Part shown: positions 26,814-34,452 of the stretch, piece by piece
How the letters are laid out: each line of letters opens with the position of its first letter
Numbering within the stretch: the stretch's first letter is position 1
Source of the DNA: JALYXS01 sp051003795
Lineage (GTDB): Bacteria; Acidobacteriota; Terriglobia; Bryobacterales; Bryobacteraceae
Assembly: GCA_051003795.1 (NCBI GenBank)
Contig: JBPCKZ010000038.1
Span: 1 to 37,148, forward strand
DNA length: 37,148 nt
Direction of reading: 5' to 3'
Translations under genes and position numbers: made by a program
The notes under the pieces: model-generated
Database searches by the model: none
What the model saw: the letters and a program-made list of their open reading frames with translations, nothing else
Told to the model about the DNA's origin: nothing

Positions 26814-27494
26814 TTATTGGCCGCCGCGCACCGGACGCAGCACGGCTTTATCGACGCTGCAACGGTCCCGCATATCGGGACCGCACGATCTTGCGCTTAG
26901 ATTCTTATCCACGCAAATTCGCACTTCGGACAAATAGCGTCCGCTGCACATCAACGAAATTCCGTCGGGCGGAATGCTTGGGTTGGCGGCGCGAAACTGC
27001 TGCTTGAGATCCGTGGGGGCGACCATGACGTAGTCTTGGGGATCGGAATACGCCGCGGGAATTTTCACCTCGCCGAAGGCGCGCTGGATGGTGTTGAAGT
27101 AATCCTGCTGCCCCAGGCCGCTGCACGCGCCATGCGTATCCCACTCATGCGTAACCAGCCGCGGACTAGGCATGATCGCGAGCATTTTATTGACGATCGC
27201 CGGATCCACGTCCTGCTGTCCGCCGCAGTTCTGGGGCCAGCCGCCGGCGTTATATTGCGGCCACAATCCATGCACGACGAATGCGAATGGGCGTCCGCCG
27301 CATTGCGTCGGATCGCCCGATGCGGCTGCGGCGCAATATTGCGGCGACCAGGAGAGGCTCAAGACGTAATAGTCGAACTGCCCGGGTTGGCTCGACGAGT
27401 TGCCAGCCGCGCGATGGCGATGGCTCCTGGCGGAAATCGATGGCGCGAGCGCTAAACATAATATTGAAATCGCAAGTAAAATGGGGCGGCGCAT
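26814..27494 (-). CDS. Secreted ribonuclease T2 family protein
   Basis: The 226-residue protein has a signal peptide (about 1-22) and the two conserved active-site segments of RNase T2 enzymes: FVVHGLWPQ (His75) and HEWDTHGAC (His116, Glu117, His121, Cys124). RNase T2 enzymes cleave RNA through 2',3'-cyclic phosphates in the periplasm or outside the cell. In most members the residue before the second-segment histidine is lysine, which helps stabilise the transition state; here it is Thr120. Several cysteines could form disulfides. The start at 27494 removes a long spurious upstream extension and lies 23 bp from the divergent TPR gene. Confidence 0.9.
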   Translation of the reverse strand: MRRPILLAISILCLALAPSISARSHRHRAAGNSSSQPGQFDYYVLSLSWSPQYCAAAASGDPTQCGGRPFAFVVHGLWPQYNAGGWPQNCGGQQDVDPAIVNKMLAIMPSPRLVTHEWDTHGACSGLGQQDYFNTIQRAFGEVKIPAAYSDPQDYVMVAPTDLKQQFRAANPSIPPDGISLMCSGRYLSEVRICVDKNLSARSCGPDMRDRCSVDKAVLRPVRGGQ

Positions 27495-27517
27495 GAACGC
27501 TGAGTATACTGTTTTGC

Positions 27518-28492
27518 ATGGCGGCTTGGCTACTGTTGGGAATGCTCGCGGCGGCGGACACCAGCGCCGGCGACCGCCTTTACGCCGCTGGCCGGTTCCC
27601 CGATGCCGCGCGGGTTTATCGCGCGTTGCTGCGGGACTCGCCTCGCGATGTAAACCTTCTGGTGCGCTTGGGCACGACCGAGTACCAGATGGGATCTTTC
27701 GCCGGCGCGGAGGCCGGATTTCGCGAAGCCATCGCCATTGCGCCCAACCTGGAACCGGCGCAGGTCGGTCTGGGCGTTTCGCTGTTGTCGCTGGGCCGGT
27801 CACGGGAGGCGATTCCGTTTTTAGAAAAAGCGGCGAAATCCACGCCGTCGGACAGCATGGCGCTTCGGGCGCTGGGCCACGCTTATCAGGAGCGGAACGA
27901 TCTGTTCCGGGGCGAGCCCATTCTCAGATCGCTCGTCGCGGCGGACCCGAAAGACGCGGAGAGTTGGTATTACTTAGGCGCCCTGCTGTACGACAACAAC
28001 TATTACCTGCCCGCAGCCGAGGCGCTTCGAGCGTCGCTCGCGTTGCAGCCCGCGAACGATCGCGCGGAAATCCTCGCGGCCGGAGCGCTCGCCAAATTAG
28101 GCCGCGCGCGCGAGGCCGGCGAACTATTCGGCGCGCTGATTTTAAGAGCGTCCACTGCCGCGAGCCCGGAACTCTGGCTTGGCTACGCGGAATTCCTTTT
28201 CGAGAACGGCGAGGCCAAGCCGTCGCTGCAAGCGATTGACCGGGCGAACCGATTGTCCCCGAATTCGGCGAAAGTCCTTTTCTGGAGATCGCGGATTGCG
28301 ATGGCGCTCGGCGACTTGGAACGCGCCGAAGCCGATGCGCGGAAAGCGATCCAAATCGCTCCCGAACTCCCGAACGCTCGTAATCTCCTGATGAAGATTT
28401 GCCGCGCGCGCGGATTCGCCCGCGCCGCGGACGAACAAGCCGCGTGGTTGGCGGCGCATGAAACCGGGAAAGCAAACTCCGGCGCCCGGTGA
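27518..28492 (+). CDS. Tetratricopeptide-repeat protein
   Basis: The 324-residue protein has a short hydrophobic N-terminus (MAAWLLLGMLAAAD), a probable signal peptide or anchor, and about seven to eight TPR-like helix pairs. Examples are AGRFPDAARVYRALLRDSPR, GSFAGAEAGFREAIAIAPNL, GRSREAIPFLEKAAKSTPSD and GDLERAEADARKAIQIAPEL. TPR proteins are scaffolds for protein partners. The next gene starts 7 bp downstream on the same strand and encodes an ASPIC/UnbV protein; this TPR-plus-ASPIC pairing suggests the two act together outside the cytoplasm. The precise role is unknown. Confidence 0.85.
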   Translation: MAAWLLLGMLAAADTSAGDRLYAAGRFPDAARVYRALLRDSPRDVNLLVRLGTTEYQMGSFAGAEAGFREAIAIAPNLEPAQVGLGVSLLSLGRSREAIPFLEKAAKSTPSDSMALRALGHAYQERNDLFRGEPILRSLVAADPKDAESWYYLGALLYDNNYYLPAAEALRASLALQPANDRAEILAAGALAKLGRAREAGELFGALILRASTAASPELWLGYAEFLFENGEAKPSLQAIDRANRLSPNSAKVLFWRSRIAMALGDLERAEADARKAIQIAPELPNARNLLMKICRARGFARAADEQAAWLAAHETGKANSGAR

Positions 28493-28499
28493 GGCTGCG

Positions 28500-30131
28500 A
28501 TGAAGCCGGCCATCTGTTTGGCGCTTTTGCTGACACCGGGTGTTGCCCAGAAAAACAACGCGATCCGCTTCGAAGATATCGCGAAAAAAGCCGGGCTGAA
28601 CTTCACGTTAAGGAACGGCGCCGCCGGCCAATTTCATCAGGTGGAATTGATGCCCGGCGGAGTCGCCGCCCTCGATTACAACAACGACGGCTGCGCCGAC
28701 ATCTTCTTCACCAATGGGGCGGCTCTGCCATCGCTCCGCAAAACCGGCCCCGAGTTCTCGAACCGCCTCTTCCGCAATAACTGCGATTCGACGTTTACGG
28801 ATGTAACCGCGAAGGCGGGCGTCGCCGGCGAGGGTTACTCGATGGCGGCGGCGGTTGCCGATTTCGATAACGACGGTTTCGCGGATATTTTCGTCGCGGG
28901 CGTGAACCGGAATTTTCTGTATCGCAACCGCGGCGACGGAAGTTTCGAGGACGTCACCGGAAAGGCCGGACTCACCGGCACGGACCCAACTTATGGCAAG
29001 CCATGGTCGGTCTCCGCCGGTTGGTTCGACTACGATAATGACGGCTGCCTGGATCTCTTCGTATCGAATTACGTTCGATGGGATCCCGCGAAAGAGAAGC
29101 CCTGCGGGCCTCCCGACCGCCGCCTGTATTGCCATCCGGACAACTACGCCGGAACTCCCAACCAGTTGTTTCACAACAACGGAGACGGCACGTTCACCGA
29201 CGTCTCGCGCGCCTCCGGGATCGCGAATCATATCGGCAAAGGCATGGGGGTTTCGTTTGCGGATTTCGACGACGACGGATTCACCGACATTTTTGTGGCG
29301 AACGATTCGATCCGCAATTTTCTTTTTCGCAACACGGGGCGGGGCACGTTCGAAGAGGTGGGGTTGCAGGCGGGCGTGGCGCTCGCAGACCACGGGAACG
29401 CAATCGCGGGGATGGGAACGGATTTCCGCGACTACAACAACGATGGGCGCCCGGACCTAGTCGTGACCGGCATGGTGAATGACACCTACGTCTTGTTTCG
29501 CAACCAGGGCGGAAAGCTTTTGTTTGACGATTTCACGATCTCTTCCGGTTTAAGCCGGCTCACCGGCCAGCTCACCGGTTGGGGCATGGGGATGTTCGAT
29601 TTCGACAACGATGGCTGGAAAGACCTATTCTTCGCGAATTCGCATTTTCCGCGGTTGAATCGATATCTGGGAACGCCGTCGGAACTCGCGAATAGCGTAT
29701 ACCGGAACTTAGGAAACGGGAAGTTCGAAGGCGCGGAGTTTGGGCCAAAGGCGCTGTACCGCGGGGCGGCCTTTGCCGATTTCGATAACGACGGACGCGT
29801 GGATGTCGTCGTCACCGCGCTGAATGGGACCGCGAAACTCTTTCGGAATACGACGGAGGAGGCAGGGCATTGGCTCGCGATCAAATTGACCGGCACGAAG
29901 AGCAATCGCGACGGCTTAGGCGCGAAGATTTGCGTAACGCTGCCGGACGGCCGCAAGCTTTACAACCACGCGACGACGAGTGTCGGGTACGCGTCCTCAA
30001 GTGAAACGCTCGCACGGTTTGGATTGGGGGATCGGGACCGGGCGACGACGATCGAGGTGCGTTGGCCAGGAGGGCGGACGCGGATAGTTAAGGATGTTGC
30101 CGCCGACCGGGTATTAGACATTAGCGAGTGA
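28500..30131 (+). CDS. CRTAC1/ASPIC-UnbV family FG-GAP repeat protein
   Basis: The 543-residue exported protein has a signal peptide (about 1-17). Seven FG-GAP/VCBS-type blades each carry a calcium-binding D-x-D/N-x-D-G loop: DYNNDGCAD, DFDNDGFAD, DYDNDGCLD, DFDDDGFTD, DYNNDGRPD, DFDNDGWKD, DFDNDGRVD. Together they form a beta-propeller. The C-terminal ASPIC/UnbV domain (about 450-540) includes HWLAIKLTGTKSNRDGLGAK and the ending TTIEVRWPGGRTRIVKDV. The molecular function is not established. ATG 28500 has GAGG about 5 nt upstream and starts the signal peptide; an upstream in-frame ATG lies inside the TPR gene. The gene is probably co-transcribed with the TPR gene. Confidence 0.9.
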   Translation: MKPAICLALLLTPGVAQKNNAIRFEDIAKKAGLNFTLRNGAAGQFHQVELMPGGVAALDYNNDGCADIFFTNGAALPSLRKTGPEFSNRLFRNNCDSTFTDVTAKAGVAGEGYSMAAAVADFDNDGFADIFVAGVNRNFLYRNRGDGSFEDVTGKAGLTGTDPTYGKPWSVSAGWFDYDNDGCLDLFVSNYVRWDPAKEKPCGPPDRRLYCHPDNYAGTPNQLFHNNGDGTFTDVSRASGIANHIGKGMGVSFADFDDDGFTDIFVANDSIRNFLFRNTGRGTFEEVGLQAGVALADHGNAIAGMGTDFRDYNNDGRPDLVVTGMVNDTYVLFRNQGGKLLFDDFTISSGLSRLTGQLTGWGMGMFDFDNDGWKDLFFANSHFPRLNRYLGTPSELANSVYRNLGNGKFEGAEFGPKALYRGAAFADFDNDGRVDVVVTALNGTAKLFRNTTEEAGHWLAIKLTGTKSNRDGLGAKICVTLPDGRKLYNHATTSVGYASSSETLARFGLGDRDRATTIEVRWPGGRTRIVKDVAADRVLDISE

Positions 30132-30133
30132 AT

Positions 30134-30191
30134 ATGTGGCGCACGCAAGAGTGCGTCGCAAGAGTGCGTCGCAAGAGTGCGTGCGCCACAT
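30134..30191. repeat. Palindromic repeat with three tandem 13-bp hairpin units
   Basis: Outer arms ATGTGGCGCACGCA (30134-30147) and TGCGTGCGCCACAT (30178-30191) are perfect reverse complements. Between and overlapping them are three identical direct copies of CGCAAGAGTGCGT (30144-30156, 30157-30169, 30170-30182), each able to fold as CGCA-AGAG-TGCG. The ends match the GCGCCACAT-family repeats at 1-49 and 4655-4795. It sits in the 60-bp gap between two convergent genes, where it may also help end transcription, though no T-run follows. Confidence 0.8.
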
Positions 30192-33100
30192 CAGTAGTAG
30201 AACTTTACGGCTAACTGCACCTGTCTCGCTCCGATCACTCCCCCCGCGTATCCGTTGATCACTCCGAAGTTCGACGCCCCGAACGTGGAGTTCGGCGTCC
30301 CGAACGTCGGCGTGTTCGTCACGTTGAACGCCTCCGCTCGAAACTGCAAGCGCTTCGATTCGGTAATCGCAATATTCTTCAGAATCGAGACGTCGGCGTT
30401 CTTGACGCCCGGAGTCCGGTAATTCAGATTGCGGGGCGCGGTTCCATAGGTATCCGGCGCGGGCCGCGAAAACGCCGCGGTGTTAAAGTAATTGTTCAAC
30501 CGGCTTTCAATCGGCCCGCTGGTGCTCGGGTCGCCAATCAGGTTCGGCCGCTGCGTTCCGTCCCAGAGAACGCCGCCTTGCAACGCCGTTGCGATCGGGT
30601 AGCCCTTGCTGAACGTCAACAGTCCATCCACCGACCAACCCCCAACTACGGCATTGACGGCCCGGTTCATCCCTCCGCCGAAAACCTTCCCTTTACCCAC
30701 GGGAAGCTCATAAGCGAAACTCACCACGAGACGTTGCGGAACGTCCATTGACGAGATCGACCGTTCCAGGCGCAGGTTCTTGTAATTTTGAATCGAAGTC
30801 GTTCCGCCCAGCCAGGAAACATTGCCGGAAGAGAACGAAGAATCGTCGATCAACTTGGAGATCGTGTAATAGCTCAGGAACGACAAACCGTGCGAAAAGC
30901 GCTTCTCGAATTTGAATTGCACCGCATGGTAAATCGAGTTGCCGATGTTGGGCGTCGAACCGCTCACGCCGCCGGCATACTGCGGATACGGGCGCAGCAG
31001 CGTATTCAAGGTAACGGTAGGAGCGCTGAGAATCGATTTCGGGTCCGTGATGATGCCGTAAAAGGGGTTGTCGACCTTCGCCTGCAGCGCCGTTCTCCCG
31101 AGGCTCCAGTTACTCGGATCCAGCCGGTTCTGGTTTTCAACGCCGCCGCCGAAGTAGAGGTGCGTGCCCTTGCTGCCCGTGTAATTGACTTCCGCCACGG
31201 AACTTGAAGGAAGTTGACGCTGTATCGAAAAGTTCCAGGATTTGGTATTGGGGATTCCGGTCGGGGCGCGATTCCGTACCAACGCCTAAACCCAGAAACG
31301 TCGAAGCGCCGAGCGAGTTACCGGGCGGGATCTGAAGTCCGTCCGGATATGGGTTGGAGAGAGTTGCATATTCCGTGAGTCCTCCGTCGCGCGTAAATTG
31401 AGGGCTGGAGTCGGTTGAGAATCCAGAACCGGTGTGGCCCTTTGTGGTGGCGCGAGAAAGCGTATAGAAAATTCCATACCCGCCTCGAAGGGCGGTCTTA
31501 TCGTCCAGCGCGTAAGCGAAACCGAAGCGCGGCTGCCAGTTATTGTAATAGCCGTCGTTGGGACTGCGCGTGTTATTATCGGCAAACTTGAACTGCCCTT
31601 TTAAATTCGGATAGCCCGGCACCTTGCCCGCTATCGGCGAGGGGGCGTTGAAATCGAACCAGCTATACCGGTTGTAACGTTCCGTGCGGGGTACGTCGAA
31701 GTCGTAACGCAGTCCAAGGTTCAATGTCAACTTGCGCGTGATCTTCCAATCGTCCTGCCCGTAAAACCCGAAGTACTGCGATGCCGACGAGGATGGCGGA
31801 TCCAGGTGATAATCGCCGCCGCTTCCCCAACCCAGCAGCATGGACGCAACGGCATTGCCTTGCGCGGAACTATTCACGTTCGGATCCTGATTGGTGGTGG
31901 CGCGGGCGAAGTTAAAGTTACCCTGAGGGTAGCCGGGCTGCAGATAGTTCAGCCGCATCAATCGCGCTTCCGCTCCCACTTTCAAATTGTGGGCGCCGAA
32001 AATCTTCGTCACGTTTCCAACGATGCTCTGGACATCGTCGCCGCGCAGGATTCGTCCGTATCCGATCATGCCGACCTGCTGATAACCTTCGGGCTGAAAC
32101 GCGGGAAATTGGAGTAAGCCGGAGGTCAGGTAGATCGGCGGCAGCCCAAGCGTAGTCGGGCTGAACCCATTGCTCTTGGGGTCGGTCCGCGCGTGCTGTC
32201 GCAAAATTCCGTAGCGCAGGTTGAGGATTGTTGTGGGACTCTCAATTCGCGTGAGATCGAAAACGAATTGCTGCGTCCGCGATTTCGAATCGCCGTTCGA
32301 GTAGGGATCGGCCAGATTGCCGAAGAAGTTCGCCGGCGTGTCGTTCCCGAAGTTCAGGCTGTAACGCGAGCTGAATCGCATCTTGTCGTTGATGTTCTCA
32401 TCCAGTTTGGCGTCCATCTGATTGGCCACGGAGGTCCCAACGCCTTGAGCGAAGAAATTGTTCGTATGCGTGAACGCATTGCCTGACGAGGTCGGCGCCG
32501 GATAGTACGACAGAGCTTTGATCGCAATCGGATTCTGCAAGGCAAGCGGGACGATATTCCCGGGAAACGGATTGCGCAAAGTTTTTCCATCCGCCGTTTT
32601 GTACGTGTCGAATGGATTGTAAACGGCGATTAGGTTGCCGCTGGAATCGCGGGTGTCGGAGAAATCGCCCATGCGCTCTTTTAACGTTGGGATCGTGCTC
32701 AGTTGGGTGGAAGCGCTCGATTGGCGGGTACCCTCAAAATCGTAAAAGAAAAATGTCTTATTGCGTCCGTTGTAAAGCTTGGGAATCAGCACCGGGCCGC
32801 CCACCGTCCCGCCGAATACGTTGCGTTTGAAATCCGGAATCGACTTGCCCGCCCGATTGGAGAACCAGCTATTGGCGTTCATGGCGGAGTTGCGCGCGAA
32901 CTCGTATCCAACCCCGTGAAAGTCGTTGGTGCCGCTCTTGGTGATCATGTTAACCACCGCCCCGCCGGTATTGCCAAACTCCGCGCTGAAGAAGTTGGTC
33001 TGGATCTTGAACTCTTCAACCACGTCGACCGACGGCTGATATTCGAGGTTCGTGATGCCGCTATTCTGCTCCACGTTGGTCAGGCTCATGCCGTCGAGCA

Positions 33101-33653
33101 GCACGTCGGAGGTCGAATTGCGCACGCCATTCGCGACAAAATTCGTGCTGGTTTGTCCCCCGGCGCTGGTGTTCACCGGCGTCACGCCCGCCGCCAGCGC
33201 GACCAGCGCCAGCGGCGCGCGGCCCGATAGCGGAAGCGATTGGATGAAGTTGTTGTTGACCACGGTTCCGAGATCGGCGCTTGTCGTGTTGATGAGCGGC
33301 GCGCTCGAGGATATTTCGACCGTTGTCGCAACGCCGCCCACCAGCATTTCGATATTGACGGTGGCCTCCTGCTGAACCTGAAGCTCGAAGGGCTTTTGAG
33401 AAAACTTCTCAAAACCAGCCGCTTCGGCCGACAACGAATAGGTGCCGGGAGGAAGGGGCGTGACGACATACCGTCCCGAATTGTCGGACACGGCGCTGTG
33501 ATCGAGATTCCGTTTCACATCGGTAATCGTGACCTTGGCGCCGGGTATGGAAGCGTGCGTGGCGTCCGTCACTATGCCGCGCACGGAAGCGGTAAAAGAC
33601 TGTGCCACGACCGCTGAAGTGAAGAGCGGAATAAGAAGGAATAGTTTGCTCAT
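30191..33653 (-). pseudogene. Oar-like TonB-dependent receptor, frameshifted
   Basis: The gene encodes a third receptor of this family in two reading frames. The first part (33653 to about 31283) has a signal peptide (MSKLFLLIPLFTSAVVAQ), a carboxypeptidase-regulatory-like domain (GIVTDATHASIPGAKVTITD), a plug (SEVLLDGMS-type segment, here STSDVLLDGMSLTNVEQNS) and most of the barrel. The second part (about 31282 to 30191) continues with NTKSWNFSIQRQLPSSSVAE and ends VQLAVKFYY, a proper outer-membrane terminus. The total length is 3 x 1154 + 1 nt, so one extra base (or two missing) restores one long frame. A TAG at 31288-31286 in the second frame limits the shift to just downstream of it, around 31275-31285. 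Everything else looks intact, so a sequencing error or a very recent mutation is likely. Confidence 0.85.
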
Positions 33654-33664
33654 AATTGGCTGAA

Positions 33665-33694
33665 ACTCTATCGCTTTCCGGGCGGACAAGTCAA
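33665..33694 (-). promoter_or_regulatory. Candidate promoter of the third TonB-dependent receptor
   Basis: On the minus strand TTGACT (33694-33689) and TAGAGT (33670-33665) are 18 bp apart. The -10 ends only 11 nt before the ATG at 33653, which would give an almost leaderless mRNA; no Shine-Dalgarno sequence is visible, consistent with that. Confidence 0.3.
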
Positions 33695-33718
33695 ATCAAG
33701 GGTCGTCACTGTCAAGGT

Positions 33719-33951
33719 TATGAGGAGAGTTTATGAACGATCGATCAACCGAGGTTGACACGGCGCCGGCCGAGATCGATTTCTCTTTCCGCTTCGGGAA
33801 CTCCCAAGTGCTCCATCAATTGCGCGGCGCTGAACATCGTCGCGAGCGGATTCACAATTCCCTTGCCCGCAATATCGGGGGCCGAGTCATAGACCGGCTC
33901 GAACATCGACGGATAGCGCTGGCTGGGGTCCAGATTCGCGCTGGGCGCAAG
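33719..33951 (+). repeat. Rearranged partial duplication of antitoxin start plus dehydrogenase fragment
   Basis: Positions 33719-33783 match 34198-34262 (end of toxin gene, ribosome-binding site and first 17 codons of the antitoxin) at 56 of 65 bases. Positions 33776-33951 match 34559-34734 (part of the dehydrogenase gene) at 168 of 176 bases without gaps. The two blocks meet in the shared octamer TCGATTTC (33776-33783), which occurs in both source genes (34255-34262 and 34559-34566). The dehydrogenase block ends where BrnT-like sequence begins. Confidence 0.9.
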
Positions 33952-34215
33952 GCAGCCGCGAACGTGCGTAAGCACGGTATTTCCTTCGAGCTTGCCTCCA
34001 CGGTCTTCAACGACCCGCGACTTCTCCCTGTTGCCGATCTGGAGCACGGCGGAACCGAGGAGCGCTGGTTCTCAATCGGTGGCGCCAGCAACGGCGCGCT
34101 GCTCTCCATCGTGTATGTCTGGTTGGAGCTTGATCCCGCGACAACACGAATCCGCCTTATCTCGGCCCGCGAAGCAACACAGACTGAAATTTGCCACTAT
34201 GAGGAGAGTCTATGA
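33733..34215 (+). CDS. BrnT-like toxin with replaced N-terminus (chimeric gene)
   Basis: The 160-residue reading frame has three origins. Residues 1-17 (MNDRSTEVDTAPAEIDF) copy the start of the neighbouring antitoxin. Residues 18-73 are read antisense from a copy of the dehydrogenase gene at 34559-34734. Residues 74-160 are the body of a BrnT-type RelE-fold RNase toxin: RKHGISFELASTVFNDPRLL, EHGGTEERWFSIG, and the C-terminal RIRLISAREATQTE. Normal BrnT is about 90-100 residues and starts with a short F-E-W-D-type strand just before the K-H-G motif; that strand is missing here. A good ribosome-binding site (GGAG, 5 nt before ATG), also copied from the antitoxin, could still drive translation. 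The stop overlaps the antitoxin start by ATGA. The protein may be inactive, or have a new N-terminal domain. Confidence 0.75.
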   Translation: MNDRSTEVDTAPAEIDFSFRFGNSQVLHQLRGAEHRRERIHNSLARNIGGRVIDRLEHRRIALAGVQIRAGRKAAANVRKHGISFELASTVFNDPRLLPVADLEHGGTEERWFSIGGASNGALLSIVYVWLELDPATTRIRLISAREATQTEICHYEESL

Positions 34216-34445
34216 ACAATCGACCGATCGAGGATGACGAGGCGCCAGCCGAGATCGATTTCACCGAAGCTGTTCGAGGCCTCCACCACCTCCCAGCCGC
34301 CGCGAAGGTCTTTTTGCCGGCTTCCATCGAACGGCGAGTATGGGAATACTTCTCAGGCAAAGCCGAACAAAACGGAATTGATTTGTCGGAACTATTGACT
34401 GACGTGCTGCAACGCGACATCGAGATCAACGAGGCACTAAAATAA
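34212..34445 (+). CDS. Probable BrnA/CopG-like antitoxin
   Basis: The 77-residue protein starts inside the toxin stop codon (ATGA overlap), the usual order for brnT-brnA. The first 20 residues are acidic. The C-terminal half (KVFLPASIERRVWEYFSGKA, then NGIDLSELLTDVLQRDIEIN) looks like a ribbon-helix-helix DNA-binding domain: a short strand followed by two helices. In BrnTA systems the antitoxin binds and blocks the RNase toxin and represses the operon. The family call rests mainly on gene order and fold-like pattern. It ends 7 bp before the convergent dehydrogenase gene. Confidence 0.6.
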   Translation: MNNRPIEDDEAPAEIDFTEAVRGLHHLPAAAKVFLPASIERRVWEYFSGKAEQNGIDLSELLTDVLQRDIEINEALK

Positions 34446-34452
34446 GCCCGGG

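Noticed and set aside
30144..30182. Three direct repeats considered as a CRISPR array
   Set aside because: The 13-bp units abut without spacers and are nested in an inverted repeat; no cas genes are near.
31270..31290. Programmed ribosomal frameshifting in the third receptor
   Set aside because: No slippery heptamer or following structure is evident, and such control is not known in these receptors.
33719..33951. Assembly chimera as the explanation of the duplicated blocks
   Set aside because: The copies differ from their sources by about 5% and 14%, which assembly collapse or read mis-joining would not produce; reads should still be checked.
33745..34047. A 100-codon minus-strand frame resembling part of the tartrate dehydrogenase
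   Set aside because: It is the copied 176-bp fragment seen in its original coding direction; it lacks most of the enzyme and has changes in conserved residues, so it is not a gene.
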